Below are positions 1 to 11,500 of a stretch of 64,000 nucleotides of DNA, piece by piece (positions within the stretch are counted from its first letter, which is position 1; each line of letters begins with the position of its first letter). Made by a program: the position numbers and the translations under genes. Under the pieces are notes generated by a model. It was not told the origin of the DNA. It was given only the letters and a program-made list of their open reading frames with translations, and searched no databases. This stretch comes from Galbula dea (Eukaryota; Chordata; Aves; Piciformes; Galbulidae): the NCBI GenBank assembly GCA_013399015.1, contig VWZX01000860.1:26868-90867 (forward strand). Reading direction: 5' to 3'.

Positions 1-616
1 TTCTAGGAAGTCAAAATGATGAGTAACCCTGCCCCAGGTCCTTCCCAAACAGCATTCTAGGAACATCTGGTTGGTAAGGGTTTGCTTTCTTGTCTCTCAA
101 CACCAACAAGGAGTTTATTGTTTGCACACAAGTCTCTTGCTTTCTGGCAGGGGAGGTGAAAAAGGAAATCCTTCTGGTGGCAGGAGCTGGAATGGAACAA
201 GCTGTGGTGGGTGAGGCAGCAGAGATGCTCAGTCAGCTGTGACAAGGAACTTCCTGGCAGTATTTGCATTTACTTCATCTCTTCTGCTTGTCTTGTGGCC
301 ATCAGCAATGTGAACAACCAGCAGCAGCAGTTCCTGAAGCCCTAGTGAGTCAGCCAGGGAAATTTGGGGAGGAAGGGGTAAGGTTTGTTGAGCTCAGCAA
401 GGTACAAGCAGCCCCAGGGATCAGTGGAGGTGGTTCTGCTGGGGTTTGTATCCAACTGCATTAGGCCAAACCTCTTCCATCCATGGTAGGATCCTGTTCT
501 GCACTGAGTTCTTCAGACAGAAAACTTCCAAGCAGGAGATAAAACCCAACAATTCCTAGTGGGAATAGTTTGGAATCATCCTGGCCACTTTGTGTGTAGC
601 CTGAGGTGTGTTTGAG

Positions 617-800
617 TAGTGATGAAGGAGGATCAGACAATCAAGGACTGGTTTGGGTTGGAATGGCCAGAGAACATCTAGTCCAACCTTCCTGCAGGCA
701 GCAGGGACATCTGCAGCTAGAGCAGGTTGCTCCCAGCCTCATCCAACCTGACCTGGAATGGTTTCAGGCATGGCAAAGGAATTCTTTGATCTTTCTCCCC
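617..800 (-). mobile_element. CR1 fragment, group C 3' end
   Basis: It starts with the reversed tail (GGTTTGGGTTGGAATGG) and continues through the GCAGGTTGCTCCC segment. Confidence 0.8.
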
Positions 801-904
801 AAGAGTTATTGTGTAAATTGACCTTTGGATTTCTGAAAGGTTCTTTTGAGTTTGATCTCCACCAGAGAGCTGTTGCATCAGGTGGACTTTACACTTCTGC
901 TTGA

Positions 905-1185
905 AGGAGGGCTGGAGCACCTCTCTTCTGAGGACAAGCTGAGAGAGTTGGGGTTGTTCAGGCTGGAGAAGAGAAGGCTCCCAGGAGACCTTCTTGTGGC
1001 CTTCCAGGATCTGAAGGAGGCTCCAAGAAAGCTGGGGAGGGACTTTTGAGGAGGTCAGGGAGTGATAGGACTAGGGGGAAGGGATCCAAACTAGAGGAGG
1101 GGAGATTGAGATTGGATATGAGGAGGAAGTTCTTCACTTCTGGGAACAGATCATGGGTTGAAACTTCTCCCAAAGCTGTGGAACC
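905..1185 (+). mobile_element. CR1 fragment, group C, end of reverse-transcriptase ORF
   Basis: It encodes a decayed LRELGLFRLEKRRL segment, then stops before the tail. Confidence 0.85.
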
Positions 1186-1904
1186 AGAAGCCCATTCCTC
1201 TCCAGCTCATAGCCATCTTTACCAGGAAGGCTTCAAAAGCCAGCAGCAAATGCAGTCAGGGCTTAGGGTCAAGGTGAAATGACCATGACCATGACCATGG
1301 AGAACTTCTGCAGTCCACCCAAAGCATCAAGTTACTCCTTGAATCTTTTCCACAGCTTCCATGGGAGCAGGAGCCAAACTCTGCACCTTCTGAGGAACTG
1401 TCTGCTGGTCCAGCTGAGCAGAGTATTTCTGTGGGCAGGAAAAGCCTGGAATCTCCATGATTTGGGGCCAACATGACCAGGGAAGGTGCAGTGTTTCCAG
1501 CCTCAGCTTTAGTGCTGCTGCCAATCCAAGGGGCAATTTCCTATCCCACTTCTGGTACAGGAGCATAGTGTTGGAGGAGGAGAAGCTGAGGTTGCTCATG
1601 GTGGGGAAGTGAGAAGGTGCCCTTTGAGCTCAAGTGGGTCTCATCCTTTCCCTGCACCCTTAAAAAGGGGTGGGAGGAAGAAGGCTGGTTACTATCCACC
1701 TGCAGACAGGGAGAGGGGAAAGAAATTCTCTTCCATCAGAGGAAACATTCAAGGAATCTTAAGGAACTGCTGAAAACCTGGTGAGCAGGTGAAGAAGAAA
1801 GAAAACCTCTTGAGAAGTGGTGACCCTGTTCCTCTTTGTGATCCCTCACTTAGTAGAGAACCTGCCACATCTGAGAGCCAGCACAGCAGGATCTGGTGTG
1901 ATCA

Positions 1905-2210
1905 GGGATCTGCTCAATGCTGAGCAACAGCTAAAGGACCAAGGGGACAAGAAGCTGGGGCCAGACTCTGCTGAGTGGTGGCCAGGACCAGGCCAAGGGG
2001 CACTGGGCACCAGCTGGAAGCTAGGAGGAGAAACTTGTTTGGTATGAGGGTGTCAGAGCCCTGGCCCAGGCTGGCCAGAGAGGTTGTGGAGTCTCCTTGT
2101 GTGGAGAGCTTCCAACCCCAGCTGGAGGTGACCCTGGGCACCCTGGTTGGCCTAGATGATCTCCAGAGGTCCCTTCCAACCCTCATCATGCTGGGATTCT
2201 CTGTGTTAAA
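1905..2210 (+). mobile_element. CR1 fragment, group A 3' end
   Basis: It includes GCTGAGTGGTGGCC and a complete tail ending CTGGGATTCTCTG. Confidence 0.9.
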
Positions 2211-2804
2211 TGTTTCTAAGTAGCAGTTTGATCTTGCTTTCATCCCTTGGTGCATCTGCTCCTGGTCATTTGGAGGGACAGGCAGAGGCCAGGAATGCAA
2301 GAGTGCTGTGGCATGAGAGCTGGGTGAAAAGAAGAATGTCTTCTGCTCTTGGAGATAATTGAAGGGCAGGCACCAGGCCAGTGCTTGATTTTTAGAGGTG
2401 TCATCTTCTGCTGCATGATTAGAGAGTGTGGATGATGTGGTGTAACTCCTCAGAGAAGTTTTAGCTGTTGGGAAGGGGTTAGCAGGACACTGCTGAGGTT
2501 CTGGGTGTTATTTCCAAAGCTGGACCCACTTCTGCAGATCCTTTGGTCTCCAGAGTTGCTAATCACTGCTGCACTGTTGACCTCAAGTGGCAAAACATCC
2601 AGAGTTTAGTTGAGAGGCTGCAGAAATCTGTTTCCTCTAGGAAAAGGAGGGACTGTGTTTTGCTGAGAGGAGGAGAATTGGTGCCTGTCTTAAGGATTGT
2701 TGCTGTTGGGAGAGTGGAAAAGTTCAGGATTTCCTCCAAAAGTCCCAACCCAACAACCTCACCACCCTGATGATCATCTTCAAAGTTGATTGCTCCAAAT
2801 GCAG

Positions 2805-3325
2805 CATTGGGAATGCTCCAGGGTAGAGTGGCTGGAAAGCTGCTGGGGGGAAAGGACCTGGGGTTGCTGGTTGGCAGCAGCTGAAGCTAAGGCAGCAGAG
2901 TGCCCAGGTGGCCAAGGAGGCCACCAGCAGCCTGGCTTGGAGCAGCACTGGTGTGGCCAGCAGGGCTAGGGCAGGGCTGGGCACTGGGGAGGCCACAGCT
3001 GGAATCCTGGGGTCACTTTTGGGCTCCTCACTCACTCCCAGAAGGACCTTGAGGTGCTGGAGTGTGGCCAGAGAAGGGCAAGGAAGGTGGGGAAGGTTCT
3101 AGAGCCCAAGTGTTGTGAGGAGCAGCTGAGGGACCTGGGGTTGGTTAGGCTGGAGAAGAGGAGGCTGAGGGGAGACTTTCTTGCTCCTTCTAGGTCCCCA
3201 AAAGGAGGTTGCAGCCAGGTGGGGGTTGGTTTCTTCTCCCAAGGAACAAGTGATAGGACAAGAGGAAGGAGCCTGAAGTTGTACCAAGGGAGGTTTAGGT
3301 TGGGCATGAGGAACAATGTCAAGTG
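2805..3325 (+). mobile_element. CR1 fragment, group B body
   Basis: It covers the block coding LRDLGLVRLEKRRLRG and SDRTRG in broken frames; the 3' tail is missing. Confidence 0.9.
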
Positions 3326-3487
3326 TAGGTGACTGTGGGTAGGCAGAGTGAGCTTGGCTTTCTTCAGCCCTTGCCTGATGGACATCAATAGGCCTGAACC
3401 TTTCAACTTAACTAAGATGCTGCTTCCTGAGTAGAGCAGTGATCCCCAAGAAGTCAATTTGATCTCCTAAAGTTGAACTGTTAATTA

Positions 3488-3650
3488 ATCATAGAATCCT
3501 AGAATAGCCAGAGTTGGAAGGGACCTGAAAGATCAGCTAGTTCCAACCCCCCTGCCTGCCAGGGACACCATCCACTAGATCAGGTTGCTCAGGGCCCCAT
3601 CCAGCCTGGCCTTAAAAGCCTCCAGGGATGGATGAGGCTTCCACAACCTA
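3488..3650 (-). mobile_element. CR1 fragment, group D tail
   Basis: It opens with the reversed terminal repeats (ATCATAGAATCCTAGAAT) and ends about 110 bp before tetraspanin exon 2. Confidence 0.88.
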
Positions 3651-3759
3651 ATTGCCCTATTATAAAATGAAAATAGACCATAAAAGGTCCATGATCCATG
3701 ACCAGAGAATAAAAACTTCCTGAATAACTGTTCAATCCTTCTTGTTTCTTCCATTGCAG

Positions 3760-6700
3760 GCAGCAGGAGCAGGTCTCAGCTATGTGGGAGGCTATGTCAT
3801 TCACACCTACAAGAGTTATGACAACTTTCTGCAGGACAAATATGCTCCCTTGCCAGCTGTCATCATTCTTTGTGTGGCTGTGGTGCTGTTCATCATTGGC
3901 TTGGTTGGTTGCTGTGCCACCTTCAGGGAGTCTCGAGTTGGCCTGGGTTTGGTGAGTGTTGCCTAGGCTTACATGTCCTTTTCTTCATCCCCCTTGGCTG
4001 GCTCTGCCACCTTTCCAGCAAAGAAGTTTCTCCTCCTGCTCAGGTGGAATCTCCTGGGTGCCACTTGGTGCCCAGTGCCCCTTGACCTGGCCCTGGCCAC
4101 CACTCAGCAGAGTCTGACCTCAGCCTCTTGCCCCCAGCTCCCCTGTGGGGCTGCTCTTCTCCAGGCTAAGCAGCCCCAGGGCTCTCAGCCTTTCCTCCTT
4201 CCACAGATGCTCCAGTGTCCTCAGCATCATCTCTGCTGGCCTCTCTCCACCAGTTCCTTGTCTCTCTTGGCCTGGACAGCCCAGAACTGGAGCCAGGACT
4301 CCAGCTGTGGCCTCACCAGGGCAGAGTAGAGGAGGAGGAGAACCTCCCTGGCCCTGCTGGTCACTCTCTTCTTCATGCACCCCAGGAGAGCATTGGCCTT
4401 GGCCTTGAGGGCATATTGCTGGCTGATGGTGACCTTGTTATCCACCAGCACTGCCAGCTCCTTCTCTGCAGAGCTGCTTTCCAGCAGCTTTTCTTCTGCA
4501 GACTTTTGTTCTCTAAATCCTGACATTATGCCTTGACTTTTTAAACCCCAGAAAGGTTCAAGCTGAGTAACTTCAGGCCCCCACTGTATACCTGCCATGA
4601 GCTCAACCAGCAGGTTCCAACATTCCTCCCTCAGGTGCTGCTTTATCTGTGCCCTCTCCTTTTGGATAACCTCCTTCTGAAGTGACTCTTCTCAAAGATG
4701 CCATCAGGAGACTACCTCCAGTGGGCACAGAACCTGTGAGGCTGCATTCCTAGTCCCAGCCATACACAGGCATCTCCTAAATGATTGTCTAGAAATCATT
4801 TGGATTGCAGAGGCAAGAAACAGATCATGTTAACTTATCCCTAGAAATTCATGGGTAATGGAGAGTTGAATTGAAATATTCTGGTTATTTTCCTCACAGT
4901 CTCTCTGTCTTTATTTCAGTTCTTGGCCATTATCCTGGTGATCTTTATTGCAGAAGTATCTGCTTTTGTCCTGGGATTTGTTTACAGGGAAAAGGTAAGG
5001 GAAGAATTAATAAGGAAGAGATCTGGTGGTGGTAAAGCATTCCAGCCTCCTGTCAGGGAGTAGGAGAGAGTGAGATGGTCTCCCCTCAGCCTTCTCTTCT
5101 CCAACCTAACCAACCCCAGGTCCCTTAGCTGCTCCTCACAACACTTGGGCTCTAAACCCTTCCCCACCTTCTTTGCCCTTCTCTGCACACACTCCAGCAC
5201 CTCCAGGTCCTTCTGGGAGTGAGTGAGGAGCCCAAAAGTGACCCCAGGATTCCAGCTGTGGCCTCCCCAGTGCCCAGGCCAGGAGGCCAATCCCTGCCCT
5301 AGTCCTGCTGCCCCAAGCCAGGCTGCTGGTGGCCTCCTTGGCCACCTGGGCACTCTGCTGCTTCAGCTTCAGCTGCTGCCAACCAGCAACCCCAGGTCTT
5401 TTCCCCCCAGCAGCTTTCCAGCCACTTTGCCCCAAGCCTGCAGCATTGCTGGGGTGGTTGTGACCCAAGGGCAGGAGTCAGCACTTGGCCTTGTAGCAGC
5501 TCATCCCATGGCTCCAGCCTGGCCAGATCCCTTTGTAAAGCTCCCCTACCCTCCAGCACATCACCACTTCCACCCAACTTGTTGTCATCTGCCCTCCTGT
5601 TTAAAATGATGTGGGTTTTAGCTTTTGATTCCTTTCTAAATAGGTCAAAACTGATGTGCAAGGCACAATGCATTCAGTCTTTGAGAAGTATGATGGGAAG
5701 AATCCAGAGTCTACTTTTGTGGATTACTTGCAAGAACAGGTAAGAAAGCATTGAAATTGTCCTGAGATCAAACCAAATGAAATCATCTGAAGAGCTGCTG
5801 CTGAGAATCCTTCTGGCATAAAACCAGAAGGTGCCAGAATATCCTGCAACCTATCCCTTTAATATTGGAGCTCTCACAAAGAACAAAGCAGCCAGGAGAT
5901 CATGATAGGTGACAAGAGGTTGATCTAATGTGGCTTTTGCCCAGTATGCCTGAGAGGTTGAACTCAAGGCTAGCATCTGTCTTGGTACATCTTCCTAAAT
6001 CCCTGTAATTGTCCTTTGTTTGTAGCTTCAGTGTTGTGGGGTGAAGAACTACAGTGACTGGACAAGCACCCAGTGGTTTAATTCCACTGGGAACAACAGT
6101 GTCCCCTTGAGCTGCTGCAGGCAAGGGCTGAAGAACTGCACAGGACATCTGGATCAGCCTCAGGAGCTCAACACAAGGGTGAGGATGAAGGGCAGAGACT
6201 CCCAGCTGGGTCCTGAACCATCTCTGAACCAGTTAGAACCAGGAAGGAAAGCAATTCAGGCAGGGTTGATGGGGAGTTTAGAATCCTAGACTCATTTGGG
6301 TTGGAAGACATCTCTAAGATCATTCAGTTCAACTGTTGACCTAACATTGCACCATGTCTCCCTGGCTTTTCAATCTCTCCAGGGCTGGTGATTCCATCAC
6401 TGCCCTGGGCAGCCTGGGCCAATGTTTAACTACTCTTTCAGTGAGCAAGTTGTTCTTCATGTCCAACCTAAACCTCCCCTGGTGCAGTTTGAGACCCTTT
6501 ACTCTCATCTTCTCACTTTGAACCCTTGGAGAAGAGGCCAATCCCCACCTTACTCCTTTCAAAGGAGCTAGAGAGAGCAAGAAGGTCTCAGCCTCCTCTT
6601 CTCCAGCCTAAACAACCCCAGGTCCCTCAGCTGCTCCTCACAACACTTGTGCTCCAGACCTTTCCCCACCTTCCTTGCTGGTAACTCCACCATGGCTAAG

Positions 6701-8116
6701 AATAGAAGAGAAGAAAGGAAGCCCTCAGGTCTGCAGTGGTTCTTTGGCTAGGCCTTACAAGGTCTTGCTTCCTTTGAAGGGTTGAGGAGAAGACCTGGAA
6801 AAGAAAGTCCTGTTGAGAGAATGCATTTTAATGTGTTTTTTTCCCCTGTTTCTTTCATGGCAGGGCTGTGCACAGGAGCTGGAATCTGGGTTGCAGAGTG
6901 TTTTCAGCTATGCCATGCTTGTAATCCTGGGCTTTGCCATTGTGAAGGTAAATGTTCTTGTCTCTTCCCTCATGGAAAATAATCATTTGTCCTTCTTCTA
7001 CCATGTCCTGTTAGCCTACAGCCTTTTTCTGGCTCTGAAATAGATCCTGGTCCTCTGTTCCTCATTTGTTCTCTTCCAAGTGTCTCCATTTCATCATCTC
7101 CTGGCTGAAAACTACATTTGCAAAGCCCTGATGGGCTCAATACAGATGCCAAAGTCTGTCCAGATGTCCTCTAAGGGTTGTCAAGGTCTGGCCCAAGCTG
7201 CCCAAGGCAGTGGTGGTGTCCCCATCCCTGGAGGGATTTCAAAGCCCTGGAGATGTCATGCTGAGGGCCATGGTTTAGTGGTGACCTGGCAGTGCTAGCT
7301 TAACAGTTGGACTTTGATGATCTTCAAGGTCTCTTCCAACCCAAGTGATTTGATGATTCTATGATCTTTATCTGCATCTTTTCTATACTTAAATAGCTGG
7401 CAGAACTCATTTGAAGTCTGGAACAATCCCAATATTTGCACTGAACTTCCCCCCTCTCCCCTCAATAAGATAACCAGGCCAACATGAATCTATAAATGAA
7501 TGGAAGAAACCAGGGAGGGAAAAGTTGAGCTAGAACTATTCTTGGAAATGGATTGGCCAAAACAAATGTATTTTGTGGGTTTTAATACAAAAAAACATGG
7601 CCTTGCTGTGATGAAAAAGCCTAGTGAACATGTAGGTGTTGGGTCTGACTGAAACAAAGTAGAGCAGGACTCTACAACAACTACCTGAAGGGAGGTTGGA
7701 GTGAGTTGGAAATCAATCTTTTCTCCTGGGTTGCCAGTGAGAGGACAAGGGGAAATGGCCTCAGGTTGTACCAGAGAAGGTTTAGACTAGATATCAGGAA
7801 ACCTTTCTTCCCTGAAAGAGTTGTTAGCCATTGGCCCAGGCTGCCCAGGGAGGTGGTGGAATCACAGTCCCTGGAGGGGTTTGGAAAGCATCTAGATGTG
7901 GTACTTAGGGTCTTGGTTTAGTCTTAGGGACATGGGGATAGGTTGATGGTTGGACTTGATGATCTTAGAGGTCTCTTTCAACCTTGATAATTCTGTGATT
8001 CTGTCAATCTCTCTCTCTTTCTTTTCCAGTTCTTTGGCATGCTGAGTGTCTGTGTGCTTACATGCAAGAGAGAAGACAGTGGTTATCAGCCTCTTTACTC
8101 TGGGGTGTTTGCTTAA
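3760..8116 (+). CDS. TSPAN36: Tetraspanin, TSPAN36/TSPAN3-like, 5' partial (coding exons 2-7)
   Basis: Six coding exons join without frame breaks: 3760-3951, 4920-4994, 5644-5739, 6026-6178, 6864-6947 and 8030-8116. All have AG/GT borders and all introns are phase 0, giving 228 residues. Exon 1 (N-terminal tail and most of TM1) is missing and presumably lies upstream. What is seen: rest of TM1, a small loop, TM2 (VIILCVAVVLFIIGLVGCCA), TM3 (FLAIILVIFIAEVSAFVLGF), a large extracellular loop with CCG at 6032-6040, CC at 6113-6118, C at 6137 and GC at 6864-6869 (six cysteines), three N-glycosylation sequons (NST, NNS, NCT), then TM4 and a short tail ending SGYQPLYSGVFA. YQPL fits a YxxPhi endosomal sorting signal. 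The family organises membrane microdomains. TSPAN3 has the same cysteine pattern, but the tail and the FFGMLSVCV segment fit TSPAN36 better from my recollection of the families. The tetraspanin call is near certain; the paralogue is less so. Confidence 0.9.
3985..4500 (-). mobile_element. CR1 fragment, group A, insert-retaining form
   Basis: In tetraspanin intron 2. It keeps the short CTCAGGTGGAATCTCC segment that most A copies lack, and extends back to the VLVDNKV-coding region. Confidence 0.88.
5035..5600 (-). mobile_element. CR1 fragment, group B body
   Basis: In tetraspanin intron 3. It runs from the EKRRLRG-coding block back to the AAGLGQSGWKAAG-coding block. Confidence 0.9.
6283..6685 (-). 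mobile_element. CR1 fragment, group B tail and body
   Basis: In tetraspanin intron 5. It begins with the reversed tail (GGGTTGGAAGACATCTC). Confidence 0.88.
7165..7365 (+). mobile_element. CR1 fragment, group B tail
   Basis: It ends in GATTTGATGATTCTATGAT, an intact terminal repeat; in tetraspanin intron 6. Confidence 0.88.
7680..8005 (+). mobile_element. CR1 fragment, group B, abutting a splice acceptor
   Basis: Its terminal ATTCTGTGATTCTGT ends about 25 bp before the AG of the last tetraspanin exon. Confidence 0.9.
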
Positions 8117-9300
8117 TAACATCCAAAACTCCCTTTTCTTTTGCTTCCTGATGATCAACTCCACTTGTGAAGATGAACACTCAAGGAATTTGTTGCTAAA
8201 GCAATTGATGACCTTCTGGCTCAATGTTTTGTGGACATGAAACAGAAAGAACATTGTGTCTTGAGTTGGGGAAAGTTTCTTGTGGGTGATGTCAAATGGC
8301 AAGTTCAATATTCAGTGTTCTCCAATAACATGCCCTGATCTGGCAGACCACAGCTTTCTGTAAGGTTCTGGAGATGTGACTTCAGGTGGTGGAACAGACT
8401 CCAGAGAGAATCTTTCTTCTGCAGTTCTTTCCTCTACCTTGGAAACCTGCAGAAGAAATGTTAAGGCTTCTTTTGAATCCCAAAACTGATCCCAGTTGTC
8501 TGCACAAACATCAGATCATTCCCTTGGTGTGGCTTAAACAGCAAAAGAAACTTTTGAATGCCAGGCTTAAATATTCTTTGGAAGCATGGGGAGGTAAAAT
8601 ACACATTCTCTGGATCTGATGATGTTGCTACTCTTTTTTACCTCCTCCTTCCAGGGTGGTTATTGCAAGACAACCTTGTATTTCAAGTTTACACCAGACA
8701 ATTGAGTTGTTTTTTGGAAGCAGCTAACAAATGTGAGCAATCCTAAGTTAGGAGAGGGTGTGTGTTTTGAGCTTGTGGGCTTGGGACATCTCTCTCTGGC
8801 TTGGTTTTGGTTTATTTAATTTATTATCATTATTTGACATTCAAAATGGCTTATGAAGCTTTTGAAACCGTTTTTGTTTTTCCTCCTTTTACTGATGCTT
8901 TTATGTTTTGTCTGAAAGCCTGTGTTTAATGGAGGAGCTTAAAAAGCTTTTGAGACAAAACACTGTCTTGAAGAGGGGAGTCACAGGACACTTTGGCTTG
9001 ATGGGGTTGTGTAGAAGGGTTAGGGAAGCTGCATCACTGAAGGTCCACAAAGAGTTTTGCACCACTAGAAATGTTAAGGTGATGCATTCTTGATCCACTT
9101 CTTGGATTATCTAATTGCTTGGAAAATGGTCTTTCTTTAAATCATTTGTGTGTTAATCTTCTTCAGTTCTTTGGGGGTTGTTTTAGAGTTGGGGAGGGAG
9201 GAAGCTATGAGCTATTGTTTGGTAGGGAATTGGGGAACAGCAATAAAGTTTTTGCTTATTTTTTTTCTTTGGAGAGCTAGCAATAAACCTTTATATTTGT
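8117..9300 (+). other. Tetraspanin 3' UTR
   Basis: About 1.1 kb of CR1-free, T-rich sequence follows the TAA at 8114-8116 and runs to two AATAAA signals. Absence of repeats and the terminal signals fit a 3' UTR; the exact cleavage site is not determinable from sequence. Confidence 0.65.
9242..9287 (+). promoter_or_regulatory. Two polyadenylation signals, tetraspanin gene
   Basis: AATAAA occurs at 9242-9247 and 9282-9287, followed by T-rich sequence. The pair suggests alternative ends about 40 bp apart. Confidence 0.6.
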
Positions 9301-9687
9301 AGCTAACTAGAAAAAAAGAGAAAGGAGTTTGGCTAAGTGGTGTAAGCTGTTTATTTCCCCCCCCCACCCCAAGAGAAAAAAAAAGCAATGTGTAATGATG
9401 TCCTGTAAGAGACATCCCAGTATGATGAGTGTGTATATGTTAAAGAGTGCCTTAATTTTTATGGAGGGCTATGTCTTCTGTTGAATGCCAAAATACCAAC
9501 TCCCTGAAAGGCCCAATTAATAGATGCTGTTGTGTTTACCTTTTTACTACACTGACATTGCAATTCTACACCTGGAGGTGTGGGTTTTAATGTTAAAATG
9601 CCCCCAGGATTATGCAGGGGACACCTTGATGGTTTGATCTTTGTCTAAATATGTCTCTGGTTTATGTAAAGAAGCCATAAGGTGTTT

Positions 9688-9900
9688 ATACATTATATAT
9701 AATGTGTGTATATATGTATTCTATATGTGTATTGTGTCTATATATTATATATACACGTTAATACCCCACTTCTGAAGTCGATGCAGAAGCCAGTCTGTCT
9801 AGATGCCCAGGTACATGTGTATATATAATACCTTATGTGTATATATCTATTATATACACATTATATATACATTATATAGATATTTATTGATATATTTGTA
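9688..9900. repeat. AT-rich TATATA/TATGTG microsatellite cluster
   Basis: Two blocks of alternating TA with GT interruptions (about 9688-9760 and 9820-9900) flank about 60 bp of unique sequence. This is low-complexity DNA. Confidence 0.8.
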
Positions 9901-9904
9901 TAAA

Positions 9905-9998
9905 TGTGGCACTTCAGGACATGATTTAGTGGCGAGTTGGCAGTGTTAGGTTAACAATTGGACTCCATGATCTTTTCCACCCTTAACGAGTCCCTGAT
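9905..9998 (+). mobile_element. CR1 tail fragment
   Basis: ATGATTTAGTGGCGAGTTGG and the following tail, lying upstream of the SKA1 promoter. Confidence 0.75.
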
Positions 9999-10189
9999 TA
10001 TCTACAGAAGTTGACAAGAGTTTTACTGCCTTGTAGATGCTGCTCTCTAAATTACTGAGGCTTCTTCCTGATTCTTTTAACCTCCAAGGTCCTTAAGACC
10101 CCTTTTCCCTTCTGTTTCTTCTGCTTTCAGACCAGTTGGTTATAAACTTAGCCTCAAATTTGGTCACGTTCTTGTGGAGTTTTTACCCT

Positions 10190-10400
10190 GGTAGGGACGC
10201 CAGTTGCTGGGCGGGAAGCGCTGTGGGAAGGAAGGGTTCCCGCCCTCAGCCCTTCCCGCCTTTTCTCCCCGCCTCCTTCCCCGCCTCCTGACGCGCTTCA
10301 ACGGCCGCAGGAGCGCGGTGAATTCGAACCGGAGCTTCCTCCGAGGGTTGCCGGGGATCTCTTAGAGCACTCCCGGAGGATCTGTTTCCTTTTCACTGCC
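10190..10400 (+). promoter_or_regulatory. SKA1 promoter: CpG-rich with E2F-type sites and a CHR
   Basis: CpG density rises sharply. Three E2F-type GGCGGGAA/TTCCCGCC motifs lie at 10210-10217, 10237-10244 and 10253-10260, with two CCCCGCC boxes just after. A palindromic TTCGAA at 10323-10328 fits the CHR consensus TTYGAA. E2F plus CHR is the signature of DREAM/MuvB-controlled mitotic genes, which suits a kinetochore protein peaking in G2/M. There is no TATA box. Binding itself is inferred. Confidence 0.75.
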
Positions 10401-10479
10401 TCTGGCAAGCTGGGAACCTTCCCGGAAGATCTGCTTCTTCCTCACCGTCCCGGGCGAGCCGGTTCTGGTCATCGAAGAG
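10330..10479 (+). other. Probable non-coding SKA1 exon 1
   Basis: GC-rich sequence just after the CHR ends at a good donor (GAAGAG then GTGAGAG, GT at 10480-10481). The SKA1 ATG lies in the next exon, so this would be 5' UTR. The 5' edge (transcription start) is approximate. Confidence 0.55.
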
Positions 10480-10787
10480 GTGAGAGAGAGAGGGGCGCTG
10501 GGAGAGGAGGAAATAACCGTGTGGGGTCGGGGAGGCTTCTAACGGCTGCTTCTCGGGTGTGGGGCGGGCTGGAAACGGGCACACTTCTAAATCAGCCAGC
10601 TTGCTGCCTGGTGCACGGTGGTTTTAAAAGTAAAGCGAAAGGAAAGCTTCGTTTGCAGGCGGGTTAAGCAGCAGAGGGAGCTGTGTGAGCGCTGTAAGCA
10701 CAAAGGGCTGCCAGGGGAGTGGTGTTCATGGAGCTTGGGGAAGATGCACTTCAGCAAGGGTTGTTTTTTATTCAGCAGTTCTTTCCT

Positions 10788-11045
10788 GGCAGAGAATCAT
10801 TAAGGTTGAAAAAGACCTCTGAGGTCACCCAGTCCAACCGTTAATTCAACACTGCTAGGTCACCACTAAACCATGGCCCTCAGCACCACAACTCCACAGC
10901 TTTTAAGCCCTCCAGGGCAGCCTGGAACCTTTCTGGGGAAGAAATTGTTCTTAATATCCAACCTAAACCTCCCCTGACACAACTTGAGGACGTTTCCTCT
11001 TGTCCTATCACTTCTTCCTTGGGAGAAGACACCAACCTCCACAAT
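10788..11045 (-). mobile_element. CR1 fragment, group B tail
   Basis: In SKA1 intron 1, starting with the reversed tail AGAATCATTAAGGTTGAAAA. Confidence 0.88.
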
Positions 11046-11049
11046 AATC

Positions 11050-11200
11050 TCCCCAGGGTGGAGTCCCCTCCATTGGACACCTTTAAGGTTCAGCTGCCTG
11101 GGGGCTGGGCCATCTTACCTAGACTCTGCTTTTGCCAAGCAAGGTTGGACTCAGCTGCTCCTTGAGCTCCCTTCCAACCTGAGACTCAGGGATTCTAGAC
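11050..11200 (+). mobile_element. CR1 tail fragment, group D
   Basis: An older tail type ending AGGGATTCTAG, placed directly against the preceding opposite-strand copy. Confidence 0.7.
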
Positions 11201-11500
11201 TAAAATCATCCCCAGTTTCCCAAAGGATTGGTGTAGTGATGTGACCCCACATTTATCTCCCAGAGTTCAGGGACATGGGTTTGTCTTGTCTAAGGCTAAT
11301 CACTTTGTGCTTCCTCTCCTGCTTTCAGTCAAGGAAGATAAAAGGTAGTTACTACATTTACTGCTTCAGCTGAGTTCTCTTTTGCTTCTTTGACAGACCA
11401 GAGTCCTTTTGTGTTTTGCAATTCTACTTCAGTGCTCAGTGTTTGCAGCTCTTCAATCCCTGCCTTATTTTATTTCCCCCTCAGTGTGATAAGGGAAGAT

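Larger units (their letters stand above)
1..3759 (+). other. Tetraspanin intron 1 (3' part)
   Basis: No tetraspanin first exon (Met, short tail, TM1 ending near FWG) is visible, so this stretch is read as the 3' part of intron 1. It contains five CR1 pieces listed separately. The remaining unique sequence, mainly 1-610, 1190-1900 and 2215-2800, shows only short ORFs and a trivial GACCAT hexamer repeat near 1278-1300. Confidence 0.6.
9340..10185. other. Intergenic gap, tetraspanin to SKA1
   Basis: The gap holds a C-run beside an A-run (9356-9385), an AT-rich TATA/TATG microsatellite (about 9688-9900) and a CR1 tail. No exon is recognised. The two genes are head-to-tail, under 1 kb apart. Confidence 0.6.
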
